From: Candidatus Sungbacteria bacterium RIFCSPLOWO2_02_FULL_51_17
Lineage (GTDB): Bacteria > Patescibacteriota > Minisyncoccia > Sungbacterales > GWA2-42-14
Reading direction: 5' to 3'
Length of the DNA: 42,545 nt
Assembly (NCBI GenBank): GCA_001820785.1
Contig: MHQW01000041.1
Span: forward strand, 19,641-62,185
The position numbers were made by a program, and so were the translations under genes. The notes below the pieces were generated by a model that was given only the letters and a program-made list of their open reading frames with translations, searched no databases and was not told the DNA's origin. This document shows, piece after piece, positions 17,406 through 23,070 of this stretch (position 1 is its first letter; each line of letters opens with the position of its first letter).

Positions 17406-17838
17406 GGGGGCGCAAGGCCTCGATAGATCATTAAGAGTACAGGAGACCAGGCCGAGGACGTACGGTCACCTCGTAAATCATCCGACAAAAAAATAAGTGC
17501 AAACTTATCTACATGGCAAAAAGCTTTTGCTGCCTTCAACGGTCGCATCGGCTTTGCGCCGGCTTTTGCCTAACAAGGCATAGCTCCATCCCGCTTTTCA
17601 TTTGAAAAAATGAAGCGGGACATCGTCCTCACTGGCGCCTGACCGGGGAGTACACGGTGTTATACATTCGGGCTTGGCCGCGCGTGTTTCCGAACTTCGC
17701 GGCGACATCTTTCGGAAGAGCACAAAGGTTTTCCTCCCGGCTACCATCCTTTATGCTCTAAAAAATTCAGCCGGGATATGTCTGTACCATCTCTTGCACC
17801 GTATGATCTACACGTGGGTTCAATTCCCACCGTCTCCA
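17406..17838 (+). ncRNA. ssrA: tmRNA (transfer-messenger RNA)
   Basis: The RNA starts GGGGGCG and ends CGTCTCCA. These ends form a 7-bp acceptor stem with G-U pairs. The T-arm GTGGG-TTCAATT-CCCAC is at the 3' end. CCA is not encoded (the next bases are CAT), so it must be added. The tag reading frame resumes at GCA 17499-17501, after AAATAAGT, and ends with TAA at 17571-17573. It encodes 24 residues beginning ANLSTWQKAF and ending GFAPAFA. Pseudoknot-rich sequence follows the tag. A hairpin terminator lies at 17845-17873. This RNA rescues stalled ribosomes with SmpB, whose gene is just upstream. Confidence 0.95.
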
Positions 17839-17844
17839 CATGAT

Positions 17845-17880
17845 AAAATTACCGCTTGGACAGCGGTAATTTTGGTATAG
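17845..17880 (+). terminator. Terminator of ssrA
   Basis: An 11-bp stem AAAATTACCGC / GCGGTAATTTT with a 7-base loop, starting seven bases after the tmRNA end. Confidence 0.7.
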
Positions 17881-17944
17881 AGATAACGGGAGGGAAAACT
17901 ATAGTTATAAATGCTAGTAAATACTTGACTGTTTGTATTTTTTC

Positions 17945-17973
17945 TTGACTTTTTAACATAGAAATGTTATAAT
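17945..17973 (+). promoter_or_regulatory. Consensus promoter for the multi-zinc-ribbon gene
   Basis: TTGACT (17945-17950), exactly 17 bases, TATAAT (17968-17973). Transcription would start near 17980. Confidence 0.85.
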
Positions 17974-17985
17974 AGGACGAGTAGA

Positions 17986-18058
17986 TTTTCAGGTGGCTTC
18001 ATGATGCACAGAGGTACGAGAGTTCGCCGTGTGTTTCTGTGTCTCATGAATCTGAAAA
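17986..18058 (+). promoter_or_regulatory. Structured 5' leader of the multi-zinc-ribbon gene
   Basis: Nested complementary segments begin right after the predicted transcription start: TTTTCAG (17986-17992) with CTGAAAA (18052-18058), TCATGA (17999-18004) with TCATGA (18044-18049), and CACAGA (18007-18012) with TCTGTG (18036-18041). The leader folds into one long interrupted hairpin, about 30 bases before the ribosome binding site. It may act as a regulatory or stabilising element. Confidence 0.6.
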
Positions 18059-18087
18059 ACTAAACCTGCCCCACACGGAGGATACGA

Positions 18088-18507
18088 GTGGTCAAACACT
18101 GTGGAGAGTGCGAGAAGCGGCATGACCCAAAACGCCCTCATTGCCCAAAATGCGGGAGTGCGATGGTTCACCAACAGAGAGACTGTTTCTCTGGTTGGGG
18201 TTGCGGGAATCAGTGGCATAACGGATGCGGCTGTTGGATTCCGGATAGTCCCCGTCACAGCAAAACCGGATCAAGGTCTGGTTACGGCGAACGTAACCAT
18301 TGCAGAGCGTGCGACAACTACACCCCCCACCACTTCTGGATCTACGACGTAGCGGTTCAGGGAGGCGGAAAGTGGCGCACGAGTGACTGGTTTTGCGTGA
18401 CATGCTACGGACCCCTGCCTGAAGGTCGGGAAAATGTCCGAAAGGATATGCCGTGGCTGAACCGCCCCGAGCGTCTCATCGCAAGCCCGCGCCCCTCCAG
18501 CATGTGA
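18088..18507 (+). CDS. Small protein with several CXXC zinc-binding motifs
   Basis: The 139-residue protein starts at GTG 18088, with GGAGG six bases upstream. It carries CGEC (5-8), CPKC (19-22), a C...GCGNQWHNGCGC cluster, CRAC (about 73-76) and CVTC (about 103-106). These can form two or more zinc ribbons. Trp and Gly are frequent. The family is not recognised; it could bind nucleic acid or protein. It is a stand-alone unit with a consensus promoter, a structured leader and a terminator hairpin at 18515-18546. Base composition is richer in GC than the flanks, as in the other stand-alone small genes here. Confidence 0.8.
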   Translation: MVKHCGECEKRHDPKRPHCPKCGSAMVHQQRDCFSGWGCGNQWHNGCGCWIPDSPRHSKTGSRSGYGERNHCRACDNYTPHHFWIYDVAVQGGGKWRTSDWFCVTCYGPLPEGRENVRKDMPWLNRPERLIASPRPSSM

Positions 18508-18514
18508 GATCAAC

Positions 18515-18558
18515 GAGCCCCAAAGAGAAGCATCTCTGCGGGGCTCACATACTTTTAT
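18515..18558 (+). terminator. Terminator of the multi-zinc-ribbon gene
   Basis: GAGCCCC pairs with GGGGCTC around an inner AGAGA/TCTCT stem. ACTTTTAT follows a few bases later. Confidence 0.6.
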
Positions 18559-18710
18559 AAACCAATATTTACCAACTCAAACTCCTGCATAAGAAAAACC
18601 CTGTATATCTGACCAACAAGAGTTTTTCTTTCAACAAGCTCAAGATAAACCATACGTCCTCTAGGCCGGCTTGGCGCCAGCCGAGCTAGGCCGATCAACT
18701 CCAACAGATT
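18555..18710 (-). repeat. Antisense repeat element copy a, with a 32-residue micro-ORF
   Basis: On the minus strand a palindromic stretch (about 18657-18695, CGGCT/AGCCG arms inside CTAG ends) is followed by GAGG and an ATG at 18653. The 32-codon frame ends at 18555 and contains KTLVGQIYRVF and EFELVNIGL. A close copy lies at 19922-20045, and more diverged ones at about 20838-20920 and 22778-22835. Whether the peptide is made is unknown. Confidence 0.55.
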
Positions 18711-18778
18711 TTGTTCAAAAATCCCAACCGATATGGCTGGGGTTTTTGACCAAATAATTTAGCTCCTTATAGAGCTTA

Positions 18779-19816
18779 CTATTGAGTAGCGCGCCCCCTC
18801 CTTATCATAGAGTCAACAGCCTGATTCGCATTGATGGATTGAATTTCAATGCTAGGGTGTTCATTCTTAAATACCCGAAACACTTCGTCCACAAATGCCC
18901 GACCAACAGATTCCACCCCTTTAAAATCTAAAACAACTTGTTTAAATTTCTCAAGACCCATGAGTAGACGTTTTGCCTGAGAGCGAGAAACGTGAGGATC
19001 GTTTGGGTCGGCGCTAAGCGCGACCGCAACTATTGTCTTGTCAAATCCAATTTCTTGGTCTGTATATTGGTCGAATATTTCCTTTGGTGTTTTTTTTGAA
19101 TTCAGGGATAAAACCATGTTGATATAAGTTCCATGACCAAAATCTTCCCCTTTTTCTGAAGAAAGAAACCAATCTCTGTCTTTGAATGTATAGAACATAT
19201 CATCCGAAAGAATTGAAAAGCTGTCGAATATGCGGGAACTAAAAAATATTCCTTCGCCAGTATGTTTTCTCGGGTCAGTTGTAAACTTACCCTTTGAAAG
19301 ATGGAGAATTGCCTCCCTCATGGATTCCAAATGTAATGCGTTCTGGATTTTTCTGAATATCCCCACACCGTTATCCATTATCGTTATTTTGAGCTCGCCA
19401 TCGCTAATTTCAATATTGGTATAAATTGTAGTTCCTTGTGAGTGATCAATCGCATTGTTGAAAATTTCAGTAAATCCATAATTGCTGATTTTCTGAATAT
19501 TTTCTGGATATTTTAACAGCATCGGCTTTACATATTTAGACCACACCCGATCTTCCTCCAGGCCGTGCGCTATCTGTAACCTAAATTCAATGTGTTTCCC
19601 GCCTACAAGAAAATAGCGAGTTCGCCTTGTAGTGCCGATTTTGATTATTTTTCCACCCCCCACTTCTCTAGCCACATACGCGTGTGCCCTTTGTCTTGAA
19701 AATCCAAATTTCTCAGCAACAAAAGATGCCAAATCTGATGGATGGTGTTCTACTTGGCTAAGAATGAAATCTCTTATTTTATTGCTATTTTCTGTCATTA
19801 ATCCATTGTAAACCAA
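18779..19816 (-). CDS. GHKL ATPase with winged-helix N-terminus and C-terminal STAS-like (DUF4325) domain
   Basis: The 345-residue protein has an N-terminal winged-helix-like region (SDLASFVAEKFGFSRQRAHAYVAREV, about 27-52) and a histidine-kinase-type ATPase domain: N box FTEIFNNAIDHS (about 114-125), G1 MDNGVGIF (about 146-153) and a G2-like HTGEGIFFSSR (about 183-193). It ends in a STAS-like DUF4325 module (LEKFKQVVLDFKGVESVGRAFVDEVFRVF). No phosphorylated His box is seen, so it may be an anti-sigma-type or partner-switching regulator. The TTG at 19816 is supported by AAGGAG six bases upstream; an ATG at 19798 is the alternative. Three phased repeats cover the start region. Confidence 0.85.
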   Translation of the reverse strand: MVYNGLMTENSNKIRDFILSQVEHHPSDLASFVAEKFGFSRQRAHAYVAREVGGGKIIKIGTTRRTRYFLVGGKHIEFRLQIAHGLEEDRVWSKYVKPMLLKYPENIQKISNYGFTEIFNNAIDHSQGTTIYTNIEISDGELKITIMDNGVGIFRKIQNALHLESMREAILHLSKGKFTTDPRKHTGEGIFFSSRIFDSFSILSDDMFYTFKDRDWFLSSEKGEDFGHGTYINMVLSLNSKKTPKEIFDQYTDQEIGFDKTIVAVALSADPNDPHVSRSQAKRLLMGLEKFKQVVLDFKGVESVGRAFVDEVFRVFKNEHPSIEIQSINANQAVDSMIRRGRATQ

Positions 19817-19857
19817 CCCATGCTCCTTTGTAAACCCCTAAAGCTTTCTTTGTAAAC
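19806..19857 (-). promoter_or_regulatory. Three direct repeats GTTTACAA at 22-bp spacing (operator-like)
   Basis: GTTTACAA on the minus strand lies at 19857-19850, 19835-19828 and 19813-19806, each exactly 22 bp apart, or two DNA turns. The middle copy runs into the AAGGAG ribosome binding site, and the last copy lies just inside the predicted coding region. The layout resembles operator iterons for self-control by the winged-helix part of the gene product. Confidence 0.7.
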
Positions 19858-19921
19858 TCATCAAATCAAAGAGAAAAATAGATATATTATGCCCAAGCAA
19901 GACAAGTTTCTTCCTATAGAA

Positions 19922-20045
19922 TATTCACCAACGAAAACTCCAATACCACAAAAACCCTGTAAATCTGACCAACAAGAGTTTTCCATACGTCCCCCTAGGC
20001 CGACCGGCTGTGAGCCGATCAGCCGGGCTAGGCGGTCAACTCCAC
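19922..20045 (-). repeat. Antisense repeat element copy b
   Basis: This copy shares long identical blocks with copy a, such as CTGACCAACAAGAGTTTT and CATACGTCC on the plus strand, and the CTAG-bounded palindrome. The minus-strand frame again reads KTLVGQIYRVF and then LVNIL before a stop. It lacks 23 bases before the KTLV codons, so the ATG is out of frame with that peptide. Confidence 0.6.
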
Positions 20046-20207
20046 ATGATTTCAGTTTTTCAGACGATGGTTTTATCCCATTTTCCGTTGCAAAAAGTGC
20101 TCGAAAGAGTGCTTTTTGCATAGGTGATGACAATGGGCAAACTCAAAAATATAAGCAAATTTGACGATTCCACCTTAGATACGAGTTTTTGCCGGATTTG
20201 GGAAACC

Positions 20208-20236
20208 TTGCATAATATATTTTTATATGTTATAAT
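20208..20236 (+). promoter_or_regulatory. Promoter of the first DRTITPESL-family gene
   Basis: TTGCAT (20208-20213), a 17-base spacer, TATAAT (20231-20236). Confidence 0.7.
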
Positions 20237-20280
20237 TTATGTTAAGTTATCCATCAATCAAACGCCAAAAGGAGGATGCT

Positions 20281-20772
20281 GTGGACAGAACCATCACGCC
20301 GGAGTCACTCATCGAGACAAGAGGTCTTTCACGAGCTGCGATTCTCGCGACACTCTACAATGCAGCTAGCAAGGTCGGCCATGGGACTAAGAACCCAGGA
20401 CCCGACACGATGACCGAGGAGGATGCGAAGGCGTGCATGGCCTCATCACCATGCTATGCCTTCGACTACCTCAACGGGAAGCGGCTGAAGATCGACCTCA
20501 CGGATTCAGCAGTCGGGATCGTGGCTGGTCAGTACGACTATGGCCAAGGTCACGGTACGGCGAAACGAGCAATCGAAATCCTACGCTCGACCGGCGATCC
20601 GAGCCATCCCGACATCGCGGCATTGCAGGTGGTGTCGAAGGCGGCCGCGGAAGTCGCGTCTGCGCCCCTTCGGAAGTCAGGGACCATAACCTATAGCCCT
20701 CTCGAGAAGGCGCTCGGGGTTCCGAGTCCTGTGGACTGCCCAGATGCACCCTGCATCACAATCAATCTCTAG
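20281..20772 (+). CDS. Unrecognised protein, paralogue of the one at 26581
   Basis: The 163-residue protein starts at GTG 20281 with AAGGAGG close upstream. It shares with the protein at 26581 the opening DRTITPESL, RGLS.AAILA.LYNAAS, the core DYL.GKRLK.DLTD, GIVAGQYDYGQG.GTA.RAI.ILR.TGD, and a C-terminal ASAPL.KSGT segment. There is no signal peptide or membrane helix. No known catalytic motif is evident; the invariant AGQYDYGQG may be functional. It is soluble and stand-alone, with a consensus promoter and GC-rich terminator. It could be a CPR-specific family. Confidence 0.8.
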   Translation: MDRTITPESLIETRGLSRAAILATLYNAASKVGHGTKNPGPDTMTEEDAKACMASSPCYAFDYLNGKRLKIDLTDSAVGIVAGQYDYGQGHGTAKRAIEILRSTGDPSHPDIAALQVVSKAAAEVASAPLRKSGTITYSPLEKALGVPSPVDCPDAPCITINL

Positions 20773-20797
20773 CAACAAGGCTGAGCAACCTCTGCTC

Positions 20798-20830
20798 CCC
20801 CGCCAAAACACCGGCGGGGTTCTTCTTTTT
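20798..20830 (+). terminator. Terminator of the first DRTITPESL-family gene
   Basis: CCCCGCC, an 8-base loop, GGCGGGG and TTCTTCTTTTT. Confidence 0.85.
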
Positions 20831-20837
20831 GAGAATT

Positions 20838-20920
20838 CAGACAAACGAAAAATCCAAACTCATATTTTGCAAGTAAATACTGTATATTTCACTCACCAGA
20901 GTTTTCCACCTGTCTCTATC
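20838..20920 (-). repeat. Antisense repeat element copy c (diverged)
   Basis: On the minus strand the frame reads KTLVSEIYSIY, matching KTLVGQIYRVF of copy a, and ends a few codons later with LDFSFV. On the plus strand AAACTC and GAGTTT flank the core, as in copies a and b. The palindrome is missing. Confidence 0.45.
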
Positions 20921-20935
20921 GTCTCCATTAAAACG

Positions 20936-20980
20936 ACAAAAAGCAGCTTGCCCTTGTGGTAATCTGTTTTTTGTTTGATG
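20936..20980. repeat. Flanking repeat, left copy (diverged hairpin)
   Basis: This stretch matches 21634-21677 over about 45 bases (ACAAAAA, TTGCCC, GTAATCTGTTTTT, TTGATG). It lies just past the toxin stop on the minus strand and can serve as its terminator. Its stem is imperfect compared with the right copy. Confidence 0.6.
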
Positions 20981-20989
20981 TGGCTCCTC

Positions 20990-21262
20990 CTATCGCCGCC
21001 TCTCCGCATTTTCATATACCACCGAACGATGCTGGATGACAAAAATTTTTACCGTATTCCCTTCGATCCGGAAAATAACACGATAATCGCCAACGCGAAG
21101 TTTTCTGTATCCTTTGAGAGAGCGCCGCAGGGGTTTCCCGTACGCCTCTGGCCGAGTAGTAAGTTTCTCTTCGATCGCGTGTCTAATTCTTTTTTTCCAA
21201 GCCGAAGACAACTTTGGAATATCTTCCTCAACTACACGGTAATGGTAGATGATCTCAAACAT
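20990..21262 (-). CDS. RelE/ParE-family toxin (type II toxin-antitoxin)
   Basis: The 90-residue protein shows the RelE fold pattern: an N-terminal beta strand (FEIIYHYRVVEEDIPKLSSAWKKRIRHAIEEKL), then GKPLRRSLKGYRKLRVGDYRVIFRIEGNTVKIFVIQHR. The KLR.GDYRV.F core is characteristic. RelE members cut mRNA on the ribosome and ParE members target gyrase; the sequence does not decide between them. The start follows the antitoxin stop directly (TAAATG), the usual coupling of these pairs. Confidence 0.92.
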   Translation of the reverse strand: MFEIIYHYRVVEEDIPKLSSAWKKRIRHAIEEKLTTRPEAYGKPLRRSLKGYRKLRVGDYRVIFRIEGNTVKIFVIQHRSVVYENAERRR

Positions 21263-21481
21263 TTACCAAGCTTTTTTATGCGAAGTAAATCGAGCGCCCT
21301 TTCTATCACGTTTTTCGGCGATTTCATTCCAAACCATGTCTTCTTCAATTTCAAGAGCCGCGGTCATAAGATGTGCCGCCTTCGTAGCCGTAGGCATACG
21401 ATCGCGCCTGGCTAGCTTAACAAGAGAGCGCTTCAGTTCGTCAGAAACACTTATGTTTATTCTTTGTTTTGTAGTGGGCAT
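21263..21481 (-). CDS. Antitoxin, ribbon-helix-helix/RelB type
   Basis: The 72-residue protein opens with TKQRINISVSDELKRSLVKLARRD, a ribbon-helix-helix DNA-binding segment. It ends with an acidic then basic tail (EIEEDMVWNEIAEKRDRKGARF) that would cover the toxin. It is the first gene of the pair and likely represses its own promoter. Upstream TTGACA at 21538-21533 and TACACT at 21514-21509 (18-base spacer) are the probable promoter, with GGGTG-GCAC / GGGTG-CAC direct repeats as possible operator halves. Confidence 0.9.
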   Translation of the reverse strand: MPTTKQRINISVSDELKRSLVKLARRDRMPTATKAAHLMTAALEIEEDMVWNEIAEKRDRKGARFTSHKKAW

Positions 21482-21508
21482 ACTGGTGTCATTTATTAGT
21501 GCACCCTA

Positions 21509-21538
21509 AGTGTATCAAAAATGTGCCACCCTTGTCAA
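21509..21538 (-). promoter_or_regulatory. Promoter/operator of the toxin-antitoxin pair
   Basis: TTGACA (21538-21533), an 18-base spacer and TACACT (21514-21509), with near-repeats GGGTGGCAC and AGGGTGCAC on either side. The 317-base gap from here to 21799 holds no supported gene. A TATAAT at 21559-21564 on the plus strand could drive a short RNA ending at the hairpin at 21636-21669. Confidence 0.5.
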
Positions 21539-21633
21539 TAGACCATGAGAATCTCTAGTATAATTCTTTTTGCTAGCAATGAACCAGAAAATCAAAGCGT
21601 TCATGATCGCTCGCATTTAAAAGGATAACTGCA

Positions 21634-21677
21634 ACAAAAACAGATTGCCCACACAAGTAATCTGTTTTTACTTGATG
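21634..21677. repeat. Flanking repeat, right copy (bidirectional terminator hairpin)
   Basis: AAAAACAGATT (21636-21646) and AATCTGTTTTT (21659-21669) form a perfect 11-bp stem with A- and T-runs on both sides, so it can stop transcription from either direction. It is the better-preserved partner of 20936-20980. Confidence 0.65.
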
Positions 21678-21798
21678 CAGTCAAGTGAAAATTGAGAGGG
21701 CATACTAACCGGCAACAGCGCCGACCCGCCTTCATCTGCTATGAGTTCCGATGTCTTTCCAAAAAAACTTTTTCTTCCTGTACCAATTCCATGTATTT

Positions 21799-22008
21799 CT
21801 AAACGTCATCTTTGGTATATCCACTATAATATCCCCACATAGAGCCCTCGTCATCGGGTGAAGTTTCAAGCATTTTTTGAAGATCTGCCAACAGACCGCG
21901 GATCTCTCCGCCAACCGTATGAACATGGTCTCTTGCTCTATCGCGCATCTCACCAATCGTGGGGCGTTTTGTATTTTCACCTTCCGCTTGGGAATTTTCG
22001 TAAGCCAT
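21799..22008 (-). CDS. Short hydrophilic protein of unknown function
   Basis: The 69-residue protein starts MAYENSQAEGENTKRPTIGE. It has a predicted amphipathic helix in the middle (EMRDRARDHVHTVGGEIRGLLADLQKMLE) and an acidic, aromatic C-terminus (DDEGSMWGYYSGYTKDDV). It is chosen over an overlapping 105-residue frame because its composition is more protein-like. There is no Shine-Dalgarno site. TTGACA (22084-22079) and GTATAC, 17 bases on, form a likely promoter with a leader of about 37 bases. The family is not recognised. Confidence 0.55.
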   Translation of the reverse strand: MAYENSQAEGENTKRPTIGEMRDRARDHVHTVGGEIRGLLADLQKMLETSPDDEGSMWGYYSGYTKDDV

Positions 22009-22084
22009 ATAGTATAATTAAAACTATCAACCGAAAAGCTGTCCGCCAATGAGCGTATACCATGTAATTAAATTTTTTGTCAAC

Positions 22085-22311
22085 CTTGCGAGTCAGCACA
22101 GACCATCTGATACTGTTTTTTTCGGACACAAGGTGCCTAGAACAAGGCAACTGGGCATCACAAGTTCAAAGGGCAAGAGCAGAGCGTCACGCTCCCCCGC
22201 GTAGCCGGGTGTCGGTAGCGAAGGCGGCTCCCACCGTCTACATGAAAGTTATCCACAATTAAGCCGATGGGGGTGCCTGCTTTTTTGCGGATAGACGACG
22301 GGACGGGGAAC
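22085..22311. other. Gene-free stretch
   Basis: No convincing gene or RNA is seen. Short overlapping open frames exist on both strands between 22150 and 22300 but have no ribosome binding site and odd composition. Confidence 0.5.
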
Positions 22312-22340
22312 TTGACATTCGCATAAACAACTGATACGAT
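22312..22340 (+). promoter_or_regulatory. Promoter of the 117-residue membrane protein
   Basis: TTGACA (22312-22317), 17 bases, TACGAT (22335-22340). Confidence 0.75.
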
Positions 22341-22375
22341 TGATCTCAATAACACCCTTGTTCTTTGAGGTCAGC

Positions 22376-22729
22376 ATGCGCGACGACGGTGAGTTCAGGG
22401 TATATCGACTTTACTCGTTTTGGTCATTCCTAGGCGGGCTGGCAATTCTTTTGATCTATGCTTTTTCCTCGTCGCTGCCACAGTTCTTTGGTGAATTCGG
22501 GAAATTCCTTGTATTTTTGATTAAGCCATTTCCTTTTTGGCTCGCACTAATGCTTTTTGGGATCGGCTATATCAAAACCGGCTATACCTATTGGCGTTAT
22601 GCAACTTGGCGAGCATCCGGACCACGAGGATTTGTGCTTAACCCATCAGATGCCGTACCCGGTTATCTTGTATGGGCTTTCCTTTGGCAAATTATCGCCC
22701 CGATCAACAGACGCGTAACTGATTACTAA
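22376..22729 (+). CDS. Membrane protein with two to three helices, unknown function
   Basis: The 117-residue protein starts MRDDGEFRVYRLYSFWSFLG with GAGG six bases before the ATG. Hydrophobic helices lie near 15-36 and 45-66, and possibly 95-111. The stretch between contains aromatic-rich loop text (GYTYWRYATWRASGPRGF). No catalytic motif is seen. It is a stand-alone unit with a consensus promoter and a GC-rich terminator. An in-frame ATG at 22340 lies inside the -10 element and is not used. Confidence 0.75.
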   Translation: MRDDGEFRVYRLYSFWSFLGGLAILLIYAFSSSLPQFFGEFGKFLVFLIKPFPFWLALMLFGIGYIKTGYTYWRYATWRASGPRGFVLNPSDAVPGYLVWAFLWQIIAPINRRVTDY

Positions 22730-22739
22730 CATTCGGACA

Positions 22740-22770
22740 AACCCGCCAAAACATCGGCGGGTTCTTTTTA
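22740..22770 (+). terminator. Terminator of the 117-residue membrane protein gene
   Basis: AACCCGCC, an 8-base loop, GGCGGGTT and CTTTTTA. Confidence 0.85.
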
Positions 22771-23070
22771 TCAAAAATTTATTAACCGAAACTCCGGTAC
22801 AAAAAATCCTGTAAGCCCCACTCTTTCCGCTTTTCACCAACATATATTTCAAATCAAAATATAATGGTCTATCTGGCAACAAGCGCTACAGCAACTCAGA
22901 AAGGGCGGGGTAAATCGGGCTTATGAGAGTTTGCCATGTATCCCGAATAACTCCAATGTTTCACCTCGGCACGAATCAAAAAATCGTATTATTGTATCTT
23001 GGCTTTTTTGGTTCCAACTGATTCATATCTCTGTCCTGGAGGGGAAATCTGAACAATGGTAGAACCTCAT
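22771..23070. other. Gene-free stretch with diverged antisense repeat copy d
   Basis: About 22778-22835 resembles the antisense repeat family: the plus strand reads ACCGAAACTCC...ATCCTGTAA, and the minus frame has AYRIF at the YRVF position. The rest, up to the glgA stop, holds no supported gene. A TATAAT at about 22859 has no clear target. Confidence 0.4.

Noticed and set aside
18563-20045. Repeat copies a and b considered as integron attC sites
   Set aside because: They have palindromes and lie behind genes, but no GTTRRRY/RYYYAAC core pair could be placed, and the genes have their own promoters, unlike integron cassettes. No integrase is in the window.
21732-22049. 105-residue minus-strand frame over the 69-residue protein
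   Set aside because: Shifted-frame reading of the same DNA with many rare residue runs. The shorter frame is more protein-like.
22077-22262. 61-residue plus-strand frame and its antisense partner
   Set aside because: Neither has a start signal or recognisable sequence.
22646-22882. Minus-strand frame under the 117-residue membrane protein
   Set aside because: It is antisense to a well-supported gene. Only its first part belongs to the diverged repeat family.
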